8,068 bases of DNA, from the NCBI GenBank assembly GCA_052034295.1, contig JBPOIS010000118.1, positions 1 to 8,068 on the forward strand, written 5' to 3'. Each line of letters starts with the position of its first letter. The first letter of the stretch is position 1. A model generated the notes under the pieces. It saw only the letters and a program-made list of their open reading frames with translations, ran no database searches and was not told the DNA's origin. Positions 1 through 6,446 of the stretch are shown here, piece after piece. The position numbers were made by a program, and so were the translations under genes. The DNA comes from JBPOIS01 sp052034295 (GTDB lineage: Bacteria > Pseudomonadota > Gammaproteobacteria > Pseudomonadales > Moraxellaceae).

Positions 1-2057
1 TGCCGTGACTCGGGCGGCAGCGGGGTGCGGCTCAGGCCATTGCTGACCTGCAGGGTCAATTGCACCCCTTCTGGCCGGCTGGTGGTGCGCAGTTGCACGC
101 CGATCGGCTGCTCATTGCCGTGGCGCAGCGCGTTGGTGATCGCCTCACGCAGGATCTTGCCGATGTGGTGCGCGGTCAGCGCGGTGATCACACACTCGCC
201 CTGCAGCGCAGACTGCCACAGCAGGCGGCGACCGGCCTGTTCAACCCGCTGCGCGGTCTCCTGCCGCCACTGGGCTGCGGCATCTTCCAGTGCAGCGTCC
301 TGTCCATCCATGCTCTGCAGTAGGCGGCGCATGTCCTCCAGCGCCTTTTGCACCACCTGTTGCTGCTGCGGCGGGGTCTGCACCAGCAGCGTGGTCAGGT
401 GCGCGCCCAGATCGTCGTGGATTTCCTTGGCGATGCGCTCGCGCTCCAGCCGGATGCCCTGATCCCGGGCACGCGCCACCGACAGGGCGAGGGTGGCCAG
501 CTGGTGCATTTCTTCCACCCGCTCCACATCCGATCCTGCAAACAGCTGCCGTCCGCGTGCCGCATGCCACAGCCGCAGCGCCGGGCTGTCTGCGGTCAGG
601 CCCGGCACCAGCAGGCTTTCACCCGAATGCTGCACCTGCGCCACAGCAGCTTCTGGGCCGGGAGGACAGGATTCGGTGTTCAGGGGGTCAAACACCCGCT
701 GCAGAATCTGCCGCCATTGCTGCTGGATCTGCTGGACCTGATTGACTTCGGGACGCAGGTTGATCAGCGGCGGCAGCGCCTGACGCAGCCAGACGCGCGG
801 GTCATGGCGGGTGTTGCGGGTCAGGTGCTGCAGGAGTTTTTGCCGGACCGGAAAATACAGCCAGCCGGCAATCGCCAGCGCCCACACCAGGGCTTCATTG
901 CTGCTCAGCGACAGGGTGGCCATCAGCAGCACATCGATCAGGATGACCGCAACCCCGCCCAGAAACCAGGTCCAGATCGCAAACCACCAATCCTCCAGTT
1001 CAAACAGCCGGTAGCGCATCAGCCCCAGCGCCAGCCCCCAGTACATCAGCAAAAATGCCCCGAACATCCAGCCCTGATCGACCTGCACGGGCCGTTGCAG
1101 CGCCACCGGGATCAGGATGAATCCGGCAAACAGTCCAGTGCCCAGCAGGATCGACAGGATGAACCAGCGGAACGAAGCCCGGTTCACCGGGTGGTGACGG
1201 GCCTGCACGTACTGGATCACCGCAAACAGCAGCGCCAGCGCAAAAAAGCCCAGCACGGTGATCGAGGCCCAGTGGATCTCGGGCAGCCATTGCCATTGAT
1301 CGGCCAGCCACAGCACCAGCCCGCTGCCCATCAGCAGGGCAGGCACCGGCCAGCGCCGGATCGGCTGCGGGTAGCACCACAGCAGTGCGGCCAGACTGAC
1401 CGTAAACAGCAACGCGCCAAAGTGATTCAGGCCGGACAGCAGGCGGATCAGGCCGCCATCCAGGATCAGTTCGCGTGAGCTGTACACCGCAGCCGACGGG
1501 GCAAAGCACAGGTAGCCCAGTCCGGTCAGCAAAAAATACCGCGTGGCCCGCGAACGCTGGCTGAAGCTGTAAATGGCCGCCCCGGTCAGTGCGCCGGCCG
1601 CCCCCACAAACAGCTGAAACCAGAAAATTGCCGGAAAATCCCCCAGGGTCAGACGCTGGCTGTGCAGCGGCACCGTACGGCCATCGGCCAGCACGGCCTG
1701 CAGCTGCCCACGCCGGGCCGCCTCAGCCAGTGCCCGCTGTTCCTGCATCAGCTGGTTGTAGCGGGCATAGCTGGGCAGCATGTCCGGTTCGGGAATGCCC
1801 AGCAGGGGATTGGCAGGGATGCGGGCCCCGGGGGTCCAAAAAGCCTCAACGGAACGCGCCGCCGGACCGTCGCCCAGTTGCCAGTGCTGGATGGGTGGGG
1901 CTGCCGGGGCATTGCGGGCCGATGCGACCGCCGGTTGCGTGGCCAGCACCGGGGTCGGGGACAGGTGCACCGCCTGGGTCAGCAGCGCCACACAGGCCAG
2001 CAGCACCGCCCCCACCAGCAGCACAAATCCCCACAGCGTCCCGGAACGGCTCAGCAT
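1..2057 (-). CDS. Multi-pass membrane sensor histidine kinase, NarX/DesK-like (HisKA_3 class), C-terminus cut by window edge
   Basis: This is a sensor kinase expected to autophosphorylate and pass phosphate to a LuxR/NarL-type response regulator. About 685 residues are visible, and the reading frame stays open from the ATG at 2057 to position 1. One hydrophobic segment (residues about 6-26) precedes an Ala/Pro-rich, probably periplasmic, stretch. Roughly eight to ten further membrane segments follow between residues about 143 and 405. A degenerate GAF-like linker (about 440-545) comes next. The dimerisation/phosphoacceptor motif ERERIAKEIHDDLGAHL follows, with His547 as the phosphorylation site. 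The ATPase N-box reads REAITNALRHG, with Asn642 as the Mg-binding residue. The last visible part contains VSNGL, probably the start of the G-box region; the remainder lies off-window. The layout recalls ComP-like kinases. The ATG is preceded by AGG at 8 nt. The input signal cannot be told from sequence, and no partner regulator is in the window. Confidence 0.88.
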   Translation of the reverse strand, partial: MLSRSGTLWGFVLLVGAVLLACVALLTQAVHLSPTPVLATQPAVASARNAPAAPPIQHWQLGDGPAARSVEAFWTPGARIPANPLLGIPEPDMLPSYARYNQLMQEQRALAEAARRGQLQAVLADGRTVPLHSQRLTLGDFPAIFWFQLFVGAAGALTGAAIYSFSQRSRATRYFLLTGLGYLCFAPSAAVYSSRELILDGGLIRLLSGLNHFGALLFTVSLAALLWCYPQPIRRWPVPALLMGSGLVLWLADQWQWLPEIHWASITVLGFFALALLFAVIQYVQARHHPVNRASFRWFILSILLGTGLFAGFILIPVALQRPVQVDQGWMFGAFLLMYWGLALGLMRYRLFELEDWWFAIWTWFLGGVAVILIDVLLMATLSLSSNEALVWALAIAGWLYFPVRQKLLQHLTRNTRHDPRVWLRQALPPLINLRPEVNQVQQIQQQWRQILQRVFDPLNTESCPPGPEAAVAQVQHSGESLLVPGLTADSPALRLWHAARGRQLFAGSDVERVEEMHQLATLALSVARARDQGIRLERERIAKEIHDDLGAHLTTLLVQTPPQQQQVVQKALEDMRRLLQSMDGQDAALEDAAAQWRQETAQRVEQAGRRLLWQSALQGECVITALTAHHIGKILREAITNALRHGNEQPIGVQLRTTSRPEGVQLTLQVSNGLSRTPLPPESR

Positions 2058-2090
2058 GCCCTTGACCTGTTTTTGTTGAAAGATCGGGGC

Positions 2091-2096
2091 ATTATG
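2091..2096 (-). promoter_or_regulatory. Possible -10 box for the histidine kinase gene
   Basis: On the minus strand this reads CATAAT, five of six matches to TATAAT, and lies 33 nt upstream of the kinase ATG. That would give a leader of about 25-30 nt. No good -35 hexamer is seen at 16-18 bp upstream, so this is only a candidate and might need an activator. Confidence 0.22.
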
Positions 2097-2278
2097 CCTG
2101 AATCCGCCCCACGGGCGATCCCTCAAACCAGCGAAAGCCCACGACCTCCAGCGCCGGCCAGCACGGGCGATGCTACCCCAGGCCCCATCAGGTGCTGTGC
2201 CGTGCCAGGGGGGGAGACGGTGCGACTGGCTGCGGCCTGCCTGCCAGACGGGTACAAAAAGCTCTGATAGATGTAATT

Positions 2279-2297
2279 GATAACCAAAACAATTCTC
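2279..2297 (+). promoter_or_regulatory. Fur-box-like operator upstream of the porin gene
   Basis: The 19-mer GATAACCAAAACAATTCTC matches the classical Fur consensus GATAATGATAATCATTATC at 13 of 19 positions. The first hexamer (GATAAC) and last hexamer (ATTCTC) are each 5 of 6. A weaker overlapping match (11 of 19) starts at 2266. It lies in a local AT-rich island within GC-rich DNA and overlaps the -35 of the candidate porin promoter, where Fur with iron would block RNA polymerase. The match is by eye, and no binding evidence exists here. Confidence 0.5.
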
Positions 2298-2321
2298 ATT
2301 GGCGTGTTTATTCGTTAAGAT
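2293..2321 (+). promoter_or_regulatory. Candidate sigma70 promoter of the porin gene
   Basis: The -35 TTCTCA (2293-2298, 4 of 6) and -10 TAAGAT (2316-2321, 4 of 6) are separated by 17 bp, predicting a start near 2328 and a leader of about 25 nt. A second possible -10, CATAAT (2325-2330, 5 of 6), pairs only with TTGGCG (2299-2304) at a long 20-bp spacing. Either choice places the Fur-like box on or just upstream of the -35. Confidence 0.42.
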
Positions 2322-2353
2322 TTTCATAATTTTTCCCCGCTGGTGAGCGTGTC

Positions 2354-3640
2354 ATGTCCCATCCCCGTGTTTTTTTCTCTGCGCTGTCCCTGCTGTCCGG
2401 TGCCCTGCTGACGGCCCCGGTTCAGGCCAGCCCCGCCAGTCTGGAGGCCCTGTCGCAACAGCTGACCGAACAGCAGCAGCAGCTGGATGCACTGCGCCTG
2501 CAGCTGCAGCAGCAATCCACGGTCGCCGCCGCGGGGCCTGCCACCCCCGCCGTCAGCTGGGGCAGAACCGCCCTGGGCGGCTATGGCGAAGCCATCCTGC
2601 AACGCTATGACAATGCTCCGGCCCAGTATGATGCCTACCGCTTCGTACTCTCTTTGGGGCACCAGTTCAGCGACACGGTGCGCCTGAATGCCGAGCTGGA
2701 AGTCGAGCATGGCTGGACGCAGGGCCGCAGCTGCAGCGTCACTGACAAAAACAGCGATGGCGTGGTCAACCCCGCCGAGCTGAACTGCCCAAAAGCCCCG
2801 GCTGGTGAGGTCGAGCTAGAACAAATGCTGATTGAGTGGCAATACCGGCCTGACCACGCCCTGTCCGCAGGCCAGATGCTGATGCCGATCGGCCTGCTCA
2901 ATGAAACCCACGAGCCCAGCACGTTTTATGGGGCGCGGCGCAATCCGGTTGAAACGGTCCTGATCCCCACCAGCTGGTGGGAAGGCGGGGTCAAGGCCAG
3001 CGGCCAGCTGGTCAATGGCCTGGCCTATGATGCCATGGTCAGCACCGGCCTCAGGACCAGCGCGGCCGACATTCGCGGGGGCCGCCAAAAAGGCGCCAAG
3101 GCCCTCGCCGAGGATGTGGCCTACACTGGTCGCCTGCGTTACCAGCAGGCAGGCTGGGGGGTGGGGCTCAGCCTGCACCACCAGCTTGACATCAGTCAGG
3201 GCGACACGGCCACGGACCAGCCGGCCACCCTGGTGGCGGTCCATGGCACCTATGAAAACAGCGGCCTGAGTCTCAAGGCCCTGTATGGACAGTGGCGCAT
3301 TGACGGCCTCAAGGGCAGTGCCCTGCAGGAAAAAGCCAGCCAGCGCGGCTTCTTTGTGGAATCGGGCTATCGCTTCGATGAGCGCTTCAATGCCCGGCTG
3401 GGCGGGCTGCCGCTGGACCGGTTCGGTGTGTTTGCCCGTTACAGCCAGTGGGATCTGGCGGCCGATGCGCAGGCCAGTGGCCAGAACCCGGACAGCAGGA
3501 TCAGCCAGTGGAATGTGGGGACCAGTTTTTTCCTGACCCCCGATGTGGTGCTGAAGGCTGACTGGCAAACCCAGAAACTGCCCAGCGCCGGCCAGGTCGC
3601 CGAAGAAGGCTTTGCTGTGGCCCTGGGCTACAGCTTCTGA
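2354..3640 (+). CDS. Outer-membrane porin, OprP/OprO-like family, with N-terminal coiled coil
   Basis: This is a 428-residue predicted beta-barrel channel of the outer membrane, with a length normal for the family. Residues 1-25 form a signal peptide with probable cleavage after Val-Gln-Ala. A Gln-rich heptad stretch (about 28-54) looks like the periplasmic coiled coil seen at the N-terminus of several trimeric porins. The barrel begins near GGYGEA (75-80). The family-typical segments LNETHEP, FYGARRNPVE and IPTSWWEGG lie at about residues 182-213, and the chain ends in the barrel-type C-terminal Phe (GYSF). An acidic loop at residues 131-142 fits the EF-hand pattern and lies between Cys127 and Cys145. 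A GGTGAG ribosome-binding site sits 6 nt before the ATG. A Fur-like box overlaps its likely promoter, suggesting induction under iron limitation. The family name refers to phosphate-selective relatives, but the substrate here is unknown. The gene stands alone, convergent with the acyl-CoA dehydrogenase gene. Confidence 0.85.
   Translation: MSHPRVFFSALSLLSGALLTAPVQASPASLEALSQQLTEQQQQLDALRLQLQQQSTVAAAGPATPAVSWGRTALGGYGEAILQRYDNAPAQYDAYRFVLSLGHQFSDTVRLNAELEVEHGWTQGRSCSVTDKNSDGVVNPAELNCPKAPAGEVELEQMLIEWQYRPDHALSAGQMLMPIGLLNETHEPSTFYGARRNPVETVLIPTSWWEGGVKASGQLVNGLAYDAMVSTGLRTSAADIRGGRQKGAKALAEDVAYTGRLRYQQAGWGVGLSLHHQLDISQGDTATDQPATLVAVHGTYENSGLSLKALYGQWRIDGLKGSALQEKASQRGFFVESGYRFDERFNARLGGLPLDRFGVFARYSQWDLAADAQASGQNPDSRISQWNVGTSFFLTPDVVLKADWQTQKLPSAGQVAEEGFAVALGYSF
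2744..2779 (+). other. EF-hand-like loop within the porin (residues 131-142)
   Basis: The twelve residues DKNSDGVVNPAE meet the canonical EF-hand loop pattern: Asp at 1, Asn at 3, Asp at 5, Gly at 6, Val at 8 and Glu at 12. Cys127 and Cys145 flank it and could close it as a disulfide-bonded loop, since the site would be oxidising. By its position between predicted strands it is probably an extracellular loop or turn. Calcium binding is an inference. Confidence 0.5.
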
Positions 3641-3651
3641 AGGTCCGCCTG

Positions 3652-3679
3652 AAAAAAAAGACAGCCCCGCAGGGCTGTC
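3652..3679 (-). terminator. Rho-independent terminator of the acyl-CoA dehydrogenase gene
   Basis: A perfect 8-bp stem (3660-3667 with 3672-3679) closes a 4-nt loop. On the minus strand it is followed directly by eight U residues (3652-3659). It begins 21 nt after the dehydrogenase stop codon. On the plus strand the same hairpin begins 19 nt after the porin stop, but only a short TGTTT follows, so it may terminate the porin transcript less efficiently. Confidence 0.9.
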
Positions 3680-3700
3680 CTGTTTGCGGCGCCGCACGGG

Positions 3701-4897
3701 TTACAGCGTACGGGAAATCAGCTCTTTCATGATTTCATTGGTGCCGGCATAGATGCGGTGGGCGCGGTTGTCGATGTAGGCGCGCGCCACCGGGTACTCC
3801 ATCATGAAGCCGTAGCCGCCGTGCAACTGCACGCACTCATCGACGATGCGGTTCACCATGTCGGACAGCCAGTATTTGGCGGCCGCCGCCGCCTCCACCG
3901 ACAGGGTGCCCTGGACCTGCTCGGCCATGCAGCGGTCGGCATAGGCACGGCCAAGGTCGATCTGGGTGCGGATCTCGGCCAGCTTGAAGCGGGTGTTCTG
4001 GAACGCGCCGATCGGCTTGCCGAAGGCCTTGCGGTCCTTGGTGTACTGCACGGTGTGGGCAAACACGGCTTCGGCGGCGGCCTGCGACATCAGGCCCACC
4101 ATCAGCCGCTCCCAGGCCAGCTCTTTCATCAGCATGATGAAGCCCATGCCTTCCATGCCCAGCAGGTTGGCTCTGGGCACGCGCACGTGGTCAAAAAACA
4201 GCTCACAGGTGTCCTGACCGTGCATGCCGACTTTTTTCAGCGGCTTGCCCTTGGTGAAGCCGGGGCTGTGTGCATCCATGATCAGCAGGGAAATGTTGGC
4301 TGAGCCTTTTTCGCTGCTGCCGGTCTTCACGGCGACCACCGCCATGTCGCACAGGTAGCCGTTGGTGATGAAAATCTTCGAGCCATTCACCACATAATCA
4401 TCGCCATCCAGCACCGCCGTGGTGCGGATGCCCTGCAGGTCGGAGCCGGTGCCGGGTTCGGTCATGGCGATGGCCGCAATCACGTCACCGCTGGCCATGC
4501 GTGGCAGCCAAGCCTGCTTCTGGGCTTCGTTGCCGAAGTTGTTGATGTAATTGGCGACGATGTCTGAGTGCAGGGCAAAGCCCGAGGCCGAATCCAGCGC
4601 ATAGGCCTGTTCTTCCATCAGGATGGCGCTGTACAGGCGGTCCACACCGCTGCCGCCATAGGCTTCAGGCATGGTGCAGCACAGCAGGCCCAGCGCCCCG
4701 GCCTTGCGCCACAGTTCACGGTCCAGGTGCTGCTGTTCGGCCCATTTTTCATGAAACGGGGCGATTTCGGTTTCAAAAAAACGCCGTGCCGTGTCGCGGA
4801 AGGCTTCGTGTTCGGGGCCATACAGGGTGCGCGGGATCATGGGCGGCAGCGGACGCAGCAGGGCAGAGGCACTCATCAAAAAAACATCCATCAGCAA
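3701..4897 (-). CDS. Acyl-CoA dehydrogenase, long-chain (LCAD/ACADL)-like
   Basis: This FAD enzyme introduces the trans-2 double bond into acyl-CoA in beta-oxidation and passes electrons to ETF. Up to 398 residues are present: N-terminal helical domain (about 27-138), beta domain with AMTEPGTGSDLQG (144-156), and C-terminal helical domain (about 250-396) with QLHGGYGFMMEYP (357-369). The catalytic Glu of short/medium-chain enzymes (IYEGT) is Ala384 here. Glu263 in AWERLMVG sits where LCAD and isovaleryl-CoA dehydrogenase keep their base, and the C-terminus (IYAGTNEIMKELI) closely resembles mammalian LCAD. A long-chain or branched acyl-CoA substrate is therefore likely but unproven. The start is uncertain. 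The TTG at 4897 has AGGCGGG 7 nt upstream. The ATGs at 4891, 4876 and 4840 lack a well-placed site, yet family similarity begins only near the last (MIPRTLYG). The gene is a single unit, divergent from nuo and ended by a strong terminator. Confidence 0.92.
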   Translation of the reverse strand: MLMDVFLMSASALLRPLPPMIPRTLYGPEHEAFRDTARRFFETEIAPFHEKWAEQQHLDRELWRKAGALGLLCCTMPEAYGGSGVDRLYSAILMEEQAYALDSASGFALHSDIVANYINNFGNEAQKQAWLPRMASGDVIAAIAMTEPGTGSDLQGIRTTAVLDGDDYVVNGSKIFITNGYLCDMAVVAVKTGSSEKGSANISLLIMDAHSPGFTKGKPLKKVGMHGQDTCELFFDHVRVPRANLLGMEGMGFIMLMKELAWERLMVGLMSQAAAEAVFAHTVQYTKDRKAFGKPIGAFQNTRFKLAEIRTQIDLGRAYADRCMAEQVQGTLSVEAAAAAKYWLSDMVNRIVDECVQLHGGYGFMMEYPVARAYIDNRAHRIYAGTNEIMKELISRTL

Positions 4898-5010
4898 TCG
4901 AAGACCCGCCTAGTGAAGCGATTCCACCGGGGTGGCGGCAATGAGCGTTTGTGCCAGATTCAAACCCGCAGCGAGCATTTGCGCCAATGCAGCAGGCGTT
5001 GCGGGTGGCT

Positions 5011-5039
5011 TTCACCACACTGTGGAAATCGGGTACACT
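5011..5039 (+). promoter_or_regulatory. Candidate sigma70 promoter of the nuo operon
   Basis: TTCACC (5011-5016, 4 of 6 to TTGACA) and TACACT (5034-5039, 4 of 6 to TATAAT) are spaced by 17 bp in the intergenic region between the acyl-CoA dehydrogenase gene and nuoA. Transcription would start near 5046, leaving a leader of about 90 nt. The spacer contains an 11-bp palindrome (5015-5025) that could be an operator. I see no gene, tRNA or other clear element in the rest of 4898-5134. Confidence 0.4.
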
Positions 5040-5134
5040 TTGCGACAATTTATCTTGGGCTGTCATCCGTTGCCGGTAGGCATCCACTGATGCCGGTGCC
5101 CTGTGCCATGCGGCCCGCCAGGAGTTTTTCGAGC

Positions 5135-5686
5135 ATGAGTGCCATGACTGCGCACGATTGGCCTTTGGTGGCCTTCGTCATTGGGGTGGTGGGGTTGTGC
5201 ATTTTTATGCTGACCGTGCCCCAGTTGCTGGGAGGCCGTGACCAGGGCCGCGCCAAAAACCAGCCCTTCGAATCCGGTGTGGTCAGTCAGGGCGGGGCCC
5301 GCCTGCGCCTGTCGGCCAAGTTTTATCTGGTGGCGATGTTCTTCGTGATCTTTGACGTCGAAGCGCTGTTCCTCTATGCGTGGGCCACCTCGGTGCGCGA
5401 ATCCGGCTGGGCGGGCTTCATCGAGGTGCTGGTTTTCATTGTGGTGCTGCTGGCTGGTCTGGTGTACATCTGGCGCATCGGTGCGCTGGACTGGGCCCCG
5501 GAAGACAGCATCAACGCCCGCAAACACGCCCAGGCCGCCCGCAGTGGCGCCCCCTTCAACGGCCCGCTGAATCTGGCTGAAGTCACCCGCTTTGACGGGA
5601 TTGACGAGCTGGAGCGTGACCCGACCGGGCGCATTCCGGCCCAGCTCGGTGGCCAGCAAGACCGTGACCCCCAAGGCGGAGCCTGA
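5135..5686 (+). CDS. nuoA: NADH:quinone oxidoreductase (complex I) subunit A
   Basis: This is a small membrane subunit of proton-pumping complex I, at the junction of membrane and peripheral arms beside the quinone chamber. It has 183 residues and three membrane helices (about 9-31, 62-82 and 94-114). The conserved loop KNQPFESG (41-48) is present, as is RLSAKFYLVAMFFVIFDVEA (58-77), with the family acidic residues Asp74 and Glu76 and a further Glu97 in helix 3. The core matches Escherichia coli NuoA well. After GALDW (116-120) a polar tail of 63 residues follows, roughly 35-40 longer than the E. coli protein (147 residues in all). The ATG at 5135 has AGGAG 10 nt upstream; an in-frame ATG at 5144 is possible but less well placed. 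It is the first gene of the nuo operon, and its stop is 2 nt before nuoB. Confidence 0.95.
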   Translation: MSAMTAHDWPLVAFVIGVVGLCIFMLTVPQLLGGRDQGRAKNQPFESGVVSQGGARLRLSAKFYLVAMFFVIFDVEALFLYAWATSVRESGWAGFIEVLVFIVVLLAGLVYIWRIGALDWAPEDSINARKHAQAARSGAPFNGPLNLAEVTRFDGIDELERDPTGRIPAQLGGQQDRDPQGGA

Positions 5687-5688
5687 GC

Positions 5689-6357
5689 ATGAAATACACC
5701 CTGACCCGCGCCAATCTGGACGCCAATCAGTACCCTGCGCAAGACCGCCGCATCGTCACCCACCCGACCGAAGAAGAAGTCAACAAGAACATCTTCATGA
5801 CCCGGCTGGAAGACATGATGCACCTGGCGGTGAACTGGGGCCGCAAGAATTCGCTGTGGCCGTACAACTTCGGCCTGTCCTGCTGCTATGTGGAGTTTGC
5901 CACCGCGCTGACCGGCGTGCACGACGTGTCGCGTTTTGGTGCCGAAGTGATCCGCGCCTCGCCACGTCAGGCCGACCTGATGATCGTGGCCGGCACCTGT
6001 TTCATGAAAATGGCCCCGGTGGTGCAGCGCCTGTATGAACAGATGCTCGAACCCAAGTGGGTGATCTCGATGGGTGCCTGCGCCAACTCCGGCGGCATGT
6101 ACGACATCTATTCGGTGGTGCAGGGCGTGGACAAATTCATCCCGGTGGATGTCTATGTGCCTGGCTGCCCTCCGCGTCCCGAAGCCTTCATCCAGGCGCT
6201 GATGGTGCTGCAGGAGTCGATCGGCAAGGAGCGGCGTCCGCTGTCGTCGGCGGCTGGCGACCAGAACATCTATCGCCCGGTGATGCAGCCGGAACGGGAT
6301 CGCAAGCAGGCCGAGCGGGTGGCGCAGACCATCCTGCGTTCGCCGGACGAAATCTGA
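5689..6357 (+). CDS. nuoB: NADH:quinone oxidoreductase (complex I) subunit B, N2-cluster subunit
   Basis: This peripheral-arm subunit carries the terminal [4Fe-4S] cluster N2, which hands electrons to quinone. It has 222 residues, close to the 220 of E. coli NuoB. The N2 ligands are the tandem Cys65-Cys66 in GLSCCYVE, Cys131 in MGACANSGG and Cys160 in VPGCPPRPE, with the same spacing as E. coli (65 and 29 residues). Long blocks such as ASPRQADLMIVAGTCF and MLEPKWVISMGA are nearly identical to enterobacterial and pseudomonad proteins, and the C-terminus ends SPDEI. The segment before NWGRKNS resembles the slightly longer Pseudomonas form. GGAG lies 7 nt before the ATG, inside the end of nuoA, so the two genes are probably translationally coupled. 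An 89-nt gap with a hairpin separates it from nuoCD. Confidence 0.98.
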   Translation: MKYTLTRANLDANQYPAQDRRIVTHPTEEEVNKNIFMTRLEDMMHLAVNWGRKNSLWPYNFGLSCCYVEFATALTGVHDVSRFGAEVIRASPRQADLMIVAGTCFMKMAPVVQRLYEQMLEPKWVISMGACANSGGMYDIYSVVQGVDKFIPVDVYVPGCPPRPEAFIQALMVLQESIGKERRPLSSAAGDQNIYRPVMQPERDRKQAERVAQTILRSPDEI

Positions 6358-6384
6358 GGCGGTTGCTGACCCTGAAAAAATACG

Positions 6385-6413
6385 GGGGGTGCGGGCCACA
6401 CGGCTGCATCCCT
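6385..6413 (+). other. Imperfect terminator-like hairpin between nuoB and nuoCD
   Basis: Positions 6385-6392 pair with 6406-6413 (two G-U pairs). After a single bulged G at 6393, positions 6394-6397 pair with 6402-6405 around a 4-nt ACAC loop, giving a 12-bp stem. Five U residues (6419-6423) follow after a 5-nt gap, looser than a classical intrinsic terminator. It could partially attenuate transcription, protect or process the mRNA between nuoB and nuoCD, or have no role. Confidence 0.4.
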
Positions 6414-6446
6414 GATTCTTTTTAGAAAAACAGGAAGCCTGTGGTT

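Noticed and set aside
348..1478. Long plus-strand open frame of 376 codons, Gln/His/Arg-rich
   Set aside because: It is the antisense shadow of the histidine kinase gene. The minus-strand frame has clear membrane helices plus H-box and N-box motifs, whereas this translation has the low-complexity Q/H/R composition typical of reading GC-rich coding DNA backwards.
1662..2267. Plus-strand open frame of 201 codons crossing the kinase start into the intergenic region
   Set aside because: It is Gln/Pro/His-rich antisense composition for most of its length, with no ribosome-binding site or recognisable domain.
2465..2515. CAG/CTG-rich stretch resembling a short tandem repeat
   Set aside because: It encodes the Gln-rich heptad coiled coil of the porin. 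The codons are imperfectly repeated and fit protein structure rather than a repeat array.
2816..3697. Minus-strand open frame of 293 codons opposite the porin
   Set aside because: It is the shadow of the porin gene, which has a signal peptide, family motifs and a ribosome-binding site. The frame also runs through the terminator hairpin.
4568..5134. Upstream in-frame extension of nuoA
   Set aside because: The frame stays open far upstream by chance, through antisense of the acyl-CoA dehydrogenase gene and the promoter region. NuoA similarity and the AGGAG site place the start at 5135.
5374..6399. Minus-strand open frame of 341 codons opposite nuoA/nuoB
   Set aside because: It spans the antisense of two strongly conserved complex I genes and their junction, and shows no motif of its own.
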